Part shown: piece by piece, positions 1-5,060 of the stretch
How positions within the stretch are numbered: position 1 is the first letter of the stretch
Layout of the letters: each line of letters starts with the position of its first letter
Source: Solirubrobacterales bacterium
Lineage (GTDB): Bacteria > Actinomycetota > Thermoleophilia > Solirubrobacterales > Solirubrobacteraceae
Direction: 5' to 3'
Assembly (NCBI GenBank): GCA_009781575.1
Contig: WQXW01000167.1
Location: 1 to 5,060, forward strand
Length of the DNA stretch: 5,060 nucleotides
Notes under the pieces: model-generated
The model's database searches: none
Told to the model about the DNA's origin: nothing
What the model saw: only the letters and a program-made list of their open reading frames with translations
Program-made: the position numbers and the translations under genes

Positions 1-38
1 CATGGCCTCGCACCGTAGCGCACCACCGATCCTCACCT

Positions 39-641
39 GTGAACTCGCCTGTCTTTTACATCGGCCTCGGCGTGGGCCTGGCGCTCGCGGCCGGCCTGCG
101 CCCGTTCCTGCCGGCGCTGCTGGCGGGCGTGCTGGGATCGGCCAACGCGCTCGGGGTGGGCTTCTCGCACGGCGGCTACTCCTTCCTGCAGTCGGGGTGG
201 TGGCTGGCGGCGGTGGCCGTGGCGCTGGTGGTGACCTGGATCCTGCAACTGCGCGTCGGCTCCGAGCGCTTCGACGCCGGACCCCTGGCGGCGGCGCTGG
301 CGGGCCTGGGGGTGGGCGTGGGCGCGGTGCTGTTCGCCGGCACGCTGGCCGAGCACGGCGAGGCGGCATGGGCGGGTCTGATCGGGGGCGCGTTGGCGGT
401 GGCGCTCGGGCAGGCGGTGGCGCGCCCGATCTTCACGCGCGCCCGCGCGCGCCTGGCCGACCGCAACGCGCGCGAAGCGTTGACGCTCTACCTCGACGCC
501 GGCGCGCTCGTGATCGCGGCGCTGGTGTCGTTGCTCCACCCGCTGGGATACGTGGCGGTCGCGCTGTTCCTCTGGATGGCCCTCGCCACCCGCGCGCGTG
601 CCAGGCGCAAGTACGCGGGCCTGCGAACGCTCGGACGGTAG
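39..641 (+). CDS. DUF4126-like integral membrane protein
   Basis: A 200-residue, strongly hydrophobic protein. By eye there are five or six membrane segments: about residues 7-32, 53-72, 83-103, 109-128, and 150-184 (probably two helices). The N-terminal GLALAAGLRPFLPALLAG stretch resembles the opening of DUF4126 proteins, small membrane proteins of unknown function; this assignment rests on recalled pattern, not a search. The C-terminus is a basic tail (RARARRKYAGLRTLGR) expected to be cytoplasmic. The GTG at 39 is preferred because hydrophobic family-like sequence begins immediately after it. The frame stays open to the left edge, but the upstream codons look non-coding and offer no start. 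There is no convincing Shine-Dalgarno sequence before the start, so a leaderless transcript or an upstream gene is possible. The stop codon TAG shares its last base with the GTG start of the phosphodiesterase gene, indicating co-translation. No catalytic motif is visible and no specific function is claimed. Confidence 0.7.
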   Translation: MNSPVFYIGLGVGLALAAGLRPFLPALLAGVLGSANALGVGFSHGGYSFLQSGWWLAAVAVALVVTWILQLRVGSERFDAGPLAAALAGLGVGVGAVLFAGTLAEHGEAAWAGLIGGALAVALGQAVARPIFTRARARLADRNAREALTLYLDAGALVIAALVSLLHPLGYVAVALFLWMALATRARARRKYAGLRTLGR

Positions 642-2212
642 TGGCCGGGCCGCCCAAGCTGGTGCTGTGCGTGATCGACGCGCTCGATCCCGCGATGCTG
701 GAGCGCACCGTGGCCGCGGGCGGCGCGCCCACGCTGGCCGCGCTCATGGCGCGCGGCGTATACGTGAACGACTGCGTGGCGGCCTTCCCCTCGGTGACCC
801 CCGTGTGCGCCGCGTCGATCGTGACGGGCGCGCGCCAGGATCGCCACCACATCCCCGGCATGAACTGGTACCACCGCGAGGAGGAGCGCTATGTGGAGTA
901 CGGCTCCAGCTTCCGCGCGGCGCAGCGGTTTGGCATCGCGCGCCAGCTGACCGACACGGTGTACAACATGAACCGCGCGCATCTGGCGAGCGAGCCGCTC
1001 ACGATCTTCGAGCGCCTCGACGATGCCCAGGTGCGCACCGCCGGCACCACGTACCTGATGTATCGCGGGCGCCACCAACACGAGCCCCAGCGCGACACCG
1101 CACTCACGCGCATCGCGGCTGCGTTGATGCGCCACTCCGTGATGGGCCCGCGCGAGCTCTTCTACGCCGACGTCTTCGCCAGCCGCCGCACCCCCTGCCG
1201 CTCGAACCTGGGCATGCCGGGCGTGCGCGACCGCCACTCCGGCTGTGTGAGCGTGTACCTCGTGGAGCACGACCTCTTCGACTTCCTGCTGCTGTCGCTG
1301 CCCGACAACGACTGGCACTCCCACAAGTACGGCGTGGAGGCCCAGGAGCAGTCGATCGCGCAGGCCGACGCGCAGCTGCGGCGCGTGATGGACGCCGCCG
1401 GCGGGCTGGACCCCTTCCTCGAGCAGCACGCGGTGGTGGTGATGGCCGACCACGCGCAGGCGCCGGTGCGCGAGGCGATCGACCTCGCGCGGAGCCTGGC
1501 GGAGTTTGGCGTGCTCCCCCCCTCCGGCTCGCTGCGGGGCTCCGCCACGTCACGGGGCGCCGCCACGCCGCGGAGCTCGACCGCGCCACGGAGCTCGACC
1601 GCGCCGCGCATCGCCGTGTGCCCCTCGCAGCGCGCCGCGATGGTGTACGTGCTGGCTCACGAGGATCGCGACGGGCTGCGCCCCGCGCTCGTGCGGCGCG
1701 CGCTCGAGGACGACCGCATCGAGCTGGCCATGTGGCTGGAGCGCGACGCGCACGGCGCGGTGCGCGAAGGCGCGATCGCCGGCGCCTCCGGCGAGCTGCG
1801 GTTCGCACCCGGCGGCGAGCTGCTCGACGCGCGGGGCTCCAGTTGGAGCGTGGACGGCGCGCTCGAGCCGATCGGCGCGCGCGTGCGCGAGGGGAGGGTC
1901 GAGTCAGCCACCCACCCCGACGCGCTGGCGCGCAGCTGGGCCGCGCTCACCTGCCCCACCTCCGGCGATGTGCTGCTCTCAGCGGCGCCCGAGCGCGAGT
2001 TCGTCGATTGGGGCGGCCAGGCGCACGTGGGCGGCGGCAGCCACGGCTCGCTGCGCGCGGAGGACTCGCTGGGCGCGCTCATCCTGTACGGGCTCGACGG
2101 CGCCACGCCCGGCGATGGCGGCAAGCGCACGGCGCCGCACTGGGCGATCTCGGACGTGGCGGCGCTGATCGCCGCCCACTTCCAGCTGGGATGGGACGTC
2201 GGGCGGCCCTAG
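641..2212 (+). CDS. Alkaline phosphatase superfamily protein (type I phosphodiesterase / nucleotide pyrophosphatase-like)
   Basis: A 523-residue predicted metal-dependent phospho-ester hydrolase or phosphodiesterase. The two-metal site of the family can be read directly: D13 in VIDALDP; nucleophile T53 in FPSVTPVCAASIVTG; D224 and H228 in the DxxxHxxG motif of PDNDWHSHKYG; D270-H271 in VVVMADHAQ; and H468 in GGGSHGS. By family knowledge one zinc-like site would be D13, T53, D270, H271 and the other D224, H228, H468. Threonine as nucleophile points to NPP/type I phosphodiesterase rather than classical serine alkaline phosphatase. The region between T53 and D224 would form the substrate-determining cap, and its substrate cannot be read. 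The first beta strand starts at residue 6 with no signal peptide or membrane helix, so the enzyme is probably cytoplasmic, unlike many secreted relatives. A low-complexity Ser/Thr/Pro/Arg/Ala insertion lies at about residues 295-323. The GTG start at 641 overlaps the previous stop (TAGTG). The reading frame remains open upstream to the window edge, but that part is an Arg/Gly-rich shadow of the membrane protein gene. The last 22 bases overlap the next gene. Confidence 0.85.
   Translation: MAGPPKLVLCVIDALDPAMLERTVAAGGAPTLAALMARGVYVNDCVAAFPSVTPVCAASIVTGARQDRHHIPGMNWYHREEERYVEYGSSFRAAQRFGIARQLTDTVYNMNRAHLASEPLTIFERLDDAQVRTAGTTYLMYRGRHQHEPQRDTALTRIAAALMRHSVMGPRELFYADVFASRRTPCRSNLGMPGVRDRHSGCVSVYLVEHDLFDFLLLSLPDNDWHSHKYGVEAQEQSIAQADAQLRRVMDAAGGLDPFLEQHAVVVMADHAQAPVREAIDLARSLAEFGVLPPSGSLRGSATSRGAATPRSSTAPRSSTAPRIAVCPSQRAAMVYVLAHEDRDGLRPALVRRALEDDRIELAMWLERDAHGAVREGAIAGASGELRFAPGGELLDARGSSWSVDGALEPIGARVREGRVESATHPDALARSWAALTCPTSGDVLLSAAPEREFVDWGGQAHVGGGSHGSLRAEDSLGALILYGLDGATPGDGGKRTAPHWAISDVAALIAAHFQLGWDVGRP
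1571..1606 (+). repeat. 18-bp in-frame tandem duplication in the phosphodiesterase linker
   Basis: Two adjacent 18-bp copies (1571-1588 and 1589-1606) differ only in their last base. They encode the tandem peptide PRSSTA-PRSSTA within the low-complexity insertion. Imperfect related sequence (GSATSRGAAT) precedes them. The unit length is a multiple of three, so copy-number change would keep the frame. The segment lies between the D270-H271 motif and the C-terminal part carrying H468, and is most likely a flexible surface loop. Confidence 0.85.
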
Positions 2213-4191
2213 CCCTCTGCGTCTCCGCCGCGCTGGGGGTGGCGGGGAGCGCCGCCGCCGCGCACGCCGCCGACCTGACCCCGCCCGCCCTGCGCCGCCT
2301 GACCGAAACCACCGCGCCCACGGCCGCGCCCACCGCCGAACGAACCACCGCGCCCACAGCCGCGCCCACCGCCGAACGAACCACCGCGACCGCAACCGCG
2401 CCCACCGCCGAACGAACCAGCGCGACCACCCGCGTGGCGCCCACCACCGCGGCGACCACCCGCGTGGCGCCCACCACCGTGGCGCCCACCTCCGTGGCCA
2501 CCACCGTGGCGCCTGTCTCGGGGGCGCAGGCGCGTGCGGAAGGGAGCGAAGAACCGGTGCCGGTGGGGATCTCCACCGCGGTGCGCGCGGGGCGGCGGCT
2601 CTCATCGGCGCAGGTGCTCGCGATCGCCGATCGCGTGCGCTCGCTCCGGCGGGTGCGCGCGGCGCATCGCGGCTCGTACGGCGCGGTGTACCTCGCCGGG
2701 CCCGGGCGCTGGCAGGTCAGCTACATCTCGGCCAAGGGCACCGAAATCGCGCAGGCGATCGTCGACGATCGATCGGGGCGGGTGGAGGAAGCGTGGACCG
2801 GCTTTCAGGTGGCATGGCGGATGGCGCGCGGCTACCCGGGCGCGTTCGGTCGCCACGTGGACGCGCTGTGGGTGTGGCTGCCGCTGTGCCTGCTGTTCGT
2901 GGTGCCGTTCGCCGGCTGGCGCCGGCCCCTCTCGCTGCGCAACCTCGACCTGCTGGCCCTGCTGGCGCCGTCGATCTCGCTGGCGTTCTTCAACCACGGG
3001 CGGATCTACCAGTCGGTGCCGCTGGCATACCCGCCACTGCTCTACCTGCTGGGGCGGGCGCTCCACATCGCGCGCCCGCTGCGGCGGGATCGCCCCGCGC
3101 GGGGGCGGCCGGTGCGCCTGGCGGTTCCGCGCCCGTGGCTCACGATCGGCGTGCTCTTCCTGGTGGCCTTTCGCATCGCGCTCAACGTGAGCGACTCCAA
3201 CGTGATCGACGTGGGCTACTCGGGCGTGATCGGCGCGCAGCGGATCGTCGACGGGCGGCCGCTGTACGGCTCCTTCCCGCGGGAAGACGAACACGGCGAC
3301 ACCTATGGGCCGGTCAACTACGAGGCGTACGTGCCGTTCGTGGCGGCGCTCGGGTTCAGCGGCCACTGGGACAGCCTGCCGGCGGCACACGGCGCGGCGA
3401 TCGCGTTCGACCTGCTGGCGATGGCCCTGCTCTACCTGCTGGGGCGCCGCGTGCGGGGACCCACGCTCGGCATCGCGCTCGTGTACGCGTGGGCCGCCTA
3501 CCCCTTCACGCTGTTCGCGATGGAGAGCAACTCAAACGACACGCTGGTGGCCGCGCTGCTGGTGGCCACCCTGCTGGTGGCCGCCCGCCCGGCGGCGCGC
3601 GGCGCGTTCGCCGCACTCGCCGGCCTGACCAAGCTGGCGCCGTTCGCGCTGGCGCCACTGCTGGCCACTCATCGGCTGCGCGAGCTCCCGCCGCGCGGGC
3701 GCCGGCGAAGCGTGGCGCTCTTTCTCGCCGCGCTCGCGCTGACGGCCGTGGTCGCGTCGATCCCGGCTCTCGCCCACAACTCGATCGCCGAAATCTGGCG
3801 GCGCACGGTGACCTACCAGGCCAACCGCGAATCGCCGTTCTCCGTCTGGGGCCTCTACGGGTGGCACGCCGCGAGGACAGCGGCCGAGGCGCTGGCGGCG
3901 GCGCTGGCGATCGGCCTGGCGCTGGTGCGCCGCCGCGACGACGTGATCGGCCTCGCGGCGGCGTGCGCGGCGGTGCTGATCGCGGTGCAACTCGCGATGG
4001 AACACTGGTTCTACCTCTACATCCCCTGGTTCTTCCCACTCGTGCTCGTCGCGTTGGTGGGGGACGCGTGGGCGCAACCGGCGTCCGAGCGTGTGGCCGT
4101 GTCGCGCTCCGCTTCCGGGGCGATCCCGCGCGCGCGGTCGCTCGGTGTGGCCGGCGGTCCCGGCCGAGGAGATCGGCGCCCCGCCCTCTGA
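2191..4191 (+). CDS. Exported Thr-rich/PepSY-like domain fused to a GT-C (GT87/DUF2029-like) membrane glycosyltransferase
   Basis: A 666-residue predicted polytopic glycosyltransferase that would use a polyprenyl-phosphate sugar donor on the outer face of the membrane. In order: signal peptide at residues 1-26 (basic GRR, hydrophobic core, AHA/AD cleavage); Thr/Pro/Ala repeat stalk at about 38-110; a small soluble domain at about 134-206 (SSAQVLAIADRV... then WQVSYISAKGTEIAQAIVDDRSGRVEEAW), PepSY-like in pattern; then about 11 membrane helices from residue 224 to 624. The GT-C-like features are D340 in IDVGYSG right after a helix, RIVDGRPLYG (351-360), the TYGPVNYEAYVPF loop (371-383), ESNSND (445-450, at the place of the GQxN region), and K481 in LTKLAPFALAPLL. 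The positive-inside pattern puts the D340 loop and the N-terminus outside, as expected. The basic tail from about 625 is probably cytoplasmic. The ATG at 2191 lies inside the preceding gene (22-base overlap), has only a weak GGG upstream, and is chosen because it gives a perfect signal peptide. Transferase activity, donor and acceptor are inferred from fold-like motifs only. Confidence 0.8.
   Translation: MGRRAALALCVSAALGVAGSAAAAHAADLTPPALRRLTETTAPTAAPTAERTTAPTAAPTAERTTATATAPTAERTSATTRVAPTTAATTRVAPTTVAPTSVATTVAPVSGAQARAEGSEEPVPVGISTAVRAGRRLSSAQVLAIADRVRSLRRVRAAHRGSYGAVYLAGPGRWQVSYISAKGTEIAQAIVDDRSGRVEEAWTGFQVAWRMARGYPGAFGRHVDALWVWLPLCLLFVVPFAGWRRPLSLRNLDLLALLAPSISLAFFNHGRIYQSVPLAYPPLLYLLGRALHIARPLRRDRPARGRPVRLAVPRPWLTIGVLFLVAFRIALNVSDSNVIDVGYSGVIGAQRIVDGRPLYGSFPREDEHGDTYGPVNYEAYVPFVAALGFSGHWDSLPAAHGAAIAFDLLAMALLYLLGRRVRGPTLGIALVYAWAAYPFTLFAMESNSNDTLVAALLVATLLVAARPAARGAFAALAGLTKLAPFALAPLLATHRLRELPPRGRRRSVALFLAALALTAVVASIPALAHNSIAEIWRRTVTYQANRESPFSVWGLYGWHAARTAAEALAAALAIGLALVRRRDDVIGLAAACAAVLIAVQLAMEHWFYLYIPWFFPLVLVALVGDAWAQPASERVAVSRSASGAIPRARSLGVAGGPGRGDRRPAL
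2308..2415 (+). repeat. Three tandem 36-bp units encoding a Thr/Ala/Pro 12-mer
   Basis: Three consecutive 36-bp units (2308-2343, 2344-2379, 2380-2415) encode TTAPTAAPTAER, TTAPTAAPTAER and TTATATAPTAER. Units 1 and 2 differ by a single synonymous base (ACG/ACA), and unit 3 diverges in its middle codons. They form the first half of the predicted extracytoplasmic stalk of the glycosyltransferase-like protein, just after the signal peptide. Because the unit is 12 codons, gain or loss of copies changes stalk length without frameshift. Near-identical neighbouring units suggest recent slippage or recombination. Confidence 0.93.
2422..2481 (+). repeat. Two tandem 30-bp units (ATTRVAPTTA/V), with a degenerate continuation
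   Basis: Units 2422-2451 and 2452-2481 differ at one base and encode ATTRVAPTTA and ATTRVAPTTV. A degenerate continuation to about 2517 encodes APTSVATTVAPVS. This is a second repeat family, directly following the 36-bp units and with a different period, in the same Thr/Pro-rich stalk. All copies are in frame. There are no spacers and no dyad symmetry, so this is a coding minisatellite, not a CRISPR or mobile element. Confidence 0.9.
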
Positions 4192-4230
4192 CCGCACAGC
4201 GTGGGGTGTTATGCCCCTGTGCCGCCGGGC

Positions 4231-4310
4231 GAGCGTCCGTTGCGTGTTTTGTTTTTTGGATTGGTTCCGTGCGGAACGAATCCTCAAAACAAATCCACCA
4301 ACGGCGCCTC
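4231..4310. terminator. Large imperfect palindrome between convergent genes; possible bidirectional terminator
   Basis: The core stem pairs 4258-4269 (GGATTGGTTCCG) with 4272-4283 (CGGAACGAATCC), with one G/G mismatch; as RNA the innermost pair would open to give a 4-nt loop. After a 2x2 mismatch the arms continue as TTTGTTTT (4248-4255) against AAAACAAA (4286-4293). After a weakly paired stretch they continue as CCGTTG (4237-4242) against CAACGG (4299-4304), with bulged pairing out to 4231/4310. About 31 of 40 positions can pair. It lies between two convergent stops, the place for a shared terminator. However, the T-rich run is in the 5' arm on both strands and A-rich sequence follows the stem, so it lacks the classic downstream U-tract. 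A U-less terminator, a protein-binding palindrome or a small-element remnant are alternatives. The inner part (4245-4300) is only about 41% GC in a very GC-rich background. The rest of the 184-base gap holds only two minor hairpins, GGGG/CCCC at 4203-4217 and CGCCT/AGGCG at 4305-4319. Confidence 0.4.
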
Positions 4311-4375
4311 TGACAGGCGTGTTCGCCGGGCCGCGCCCCAGATTCCCACCCACACGCTCCTGCGCCGCGAGCCCG

Positions 4376-5060
4376 TCAGCGCGCTCGGCCGTCCCCGCCG
4401 GCCCGTGTGGTGGGGGCCGGCCGCGGCATCAGCACCTGCTCGATCCCGTCGGCGCGCCGTGGCGCGGAGCAGCTGACGATCACCGCGTTCAGCCACGGAT
4501 CCTCCTTGGAGGTCTCGAAGCGCACCGGCATCTGCGTGAGCAGCGCCTCGATCGCCTGCTCGCGGCGCACTCCGATCACACCGCCCCGCGGGCCGGTCAT
4601 GCCCACGTCGGTGATGTACGCGGTCCCGCCCGGCAGCACGCGCGCGTCGGCGGTGGGCACGTGAGTGTGCGTGCCCAGCACCGCGGTCACCCGCCCGTCG
4701 AGGTGCCAGCCCAGCGCCACCTTCTCGCTGGTCGCCTCGGCGTGCATGTCCACCAGCACGTGGTCCGCCTGGGCCACCTCGCCCAGCGCCACCTCGATCT
4801 CGGTGAACGCCGAGCGGCCCGCCCGCAGGAAGAGGTTGCCCGACAGGTTGATCACGCCCAGCGTGCCGCCGGCCTCCCCCCGCACCACGCAGGCGCCGTG
4901 GCCCGGCTGCGAGCGCAGGAAGTTGGCCGGGCGCACGATGCGCGGCTGCGAGTCGAGGTAGGGATAGATCTCGCGGTGGTGGTAGGCGTGGTTGCCCAGC
5001 GTGATCGCGTCCACACCGCCCTCCAGCAGCTCGTCGGCGATCTTGGGCGTGATCCCCAGC
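4376..5060 (-). CDS. ymdB: YmdB-like metallophosphoesterase (TIGR00282 family), 5' end off the window
   Basis: The minus-strand frame is open from the right edge to TGA at 4378-4376 and gives the C-terminal 227 residues of a calcineurin-like dinuclear-metal phosphodiesterase. The family member YmdB of Bacillus subtilis hydrolyses 2',3'-cyclic nucleotides and affects biofilm and motility decisions; activity here is inferred from homology by pattern. In fragment numbering the visible motifs are LGITPKIADELL (1-12), TLGNHAYHHREIYPYL (20-35, metal ligands N23/H24), VLVDMHAEATSEK (101-113, H106), LGTHTHVPTADARVLPGGTA (128-147, H131 and H133) and YITDVGMTGPRGGVIGV (148-164). The missing 40-45 N-terminal residues should carry the first Asp and Glu/Asn ligands. 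A GTG at 5014-5012 is not the true start, because family-conserved sequence continues upstream of it to the edge. The last ~15 residues are a Pro/Arg/Gly-rich variable tail. In many bacteria this gene follows the RNase Y gene rny, which would lie beyond 5060; that is not visible here. Confidence 0.93.
   Translation of the reverse strand, partial: LGITPKIADELLEGGVDAITLGNHAYHHREIYPYLDSQPRIVRPANFLRSQPGHGACVVRGEAGGTLGVINLSGNLFLRAGRSAFTEIEVALGEVAQADHVLVDMHAEATSEKVALGWHLDGRVTAVLGTHTHVPTADARVLPGGTAYITDVGMTGPRGGVIGVRREQAIEALLTQMPVRFETSKEDPWLNAVIVSCSAPRRADGIEQVLMPRPAPTTRAGGDGRAR

Noticed and set aside
1..38. Possible divergent minus-strand gene starting at ATG (positions 3-1), or the 3' end of a tRNA (CACCACC at 21-27)
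   Set aside because: The GAGG before the minus-strand ATG is only two bases away, too close for a ribosome binding site, and only one codon is visible. No T-arm or acceptor stem can be seen for a tRNA.
2..640. Open plus-strand frame that would extend the phosphodiesterase N-terminus by 213 residues to the window edge
   Set aside because: The translation is Arg/Gly/Ala-rich low complexity with no fold-like pattern, it overlaps a credible membrane protein gene, and the family's first beta strand with D13 begins just after the GTG at 641.
598..2190. Long open frame continuous with the glycosyltransferase gene, suggesting a 1197-aa protein
   Set aside because: The upstream part is an Arg/Pro/Ala-rich shadow of the phosphodiesterase gene in another frame. 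The ATG at 2191 yields a clean signal peptide, marking the real start.
2308..2517. Possible CRISPR array
   Set aside because: Repeats are directly adjacent with no unique spacers, are in frame, and encode a Thr/Pro-rich segment directly after a signal peptide.
1979..3390. Long minus-strand frames, including W/R/A repeat proteins opposite the 36-bp and 30-bp repeats
   Set aside because: These are expected in very GC-rich DNA opposite real genes. The apparent protein repeats only mirror the plus-strand coding repeats, and no domain or start signal supports them.
3532..4353. Minus-strand frame of 273 residues spanning the intergenic region and the end of the glycosyltransferase gene
   Set aside because: Composition is Arg/Ala/Gly/His shadow-like, it lies opposite conserved membrane helices, and it would run through the palindrome.
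4376..5014. Treating the GTG at 5014-5012 as the start of the YmdB-like protein
   Set aside because: Conserved family sequence (ITPKIADELL) continues upstream in frame to the edge, so the gene is truncated by the window rather than starting there.

Overview
This is a GC-rich window (roughly 70% or more by eye) with heavy G/C third-position use, GTG starts and overlapping genes. That suggests an actinobacterium. The resemblance of several proteins to Thermoleophilia/Solirubrobacterales-type sequences is my recollection rather than a search, so the lineage is tentative. No RNA gene, CRISPR array or transposase is visible.

Layout: three tightly packed plus-strand genes run from 39 to 4191. First is a 200-aa multi-helix membrane protein resembling the DUF4126 family. 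Next is a 523-aa cytoplasmic alkaline-phosphatase-superfamily protein of the type I phosphodiesterase/nucleotide pyrophosphatase kind, with all its metal ligands in place. Last is a 666-aa exported-then-membrane protein: a cleavable signal peptide, a Thr/Pro/Ala-rich tandem-repeat segment, a small PepSY-like domain, and a polytopic GT-C (GT87/DUF2029-like) glycosyltransferase region. Gene 1 overlaps gene 2 by one base (TAGTG) and gene 2 overlaps gene 3 by 22 bases, so they are very probably one translationally coupled operon.

A 184-base convergent intergenic region (4192-4375) follows. It holds an AT-rich island inside an approximately 80-base imperfect palindrome. Beyond it on the minus strand lies the C-terminal 227 residues of a YmdB-like (TIGR00282) metallophosphoesterase, cut by the right edge of the window.

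Working picture (inference): the three-gene operon couples a membrane protein, a phospho-ester hydrolase and a polyprenyl-phosphate-sugar-dependent transferase, most plausibly in cell-envelope glycoconjugate metabolism. The unusual point is the gene 3 architecture, in which an extracytoplasmic repeat-bearing Thr-rich stalk is fused to a GT-C transferase. The ymdB-like gene is a separate, convergent unit. Most of the window is ordinary conserved actinobacterial gene content. No complete novel system can be proven from it.
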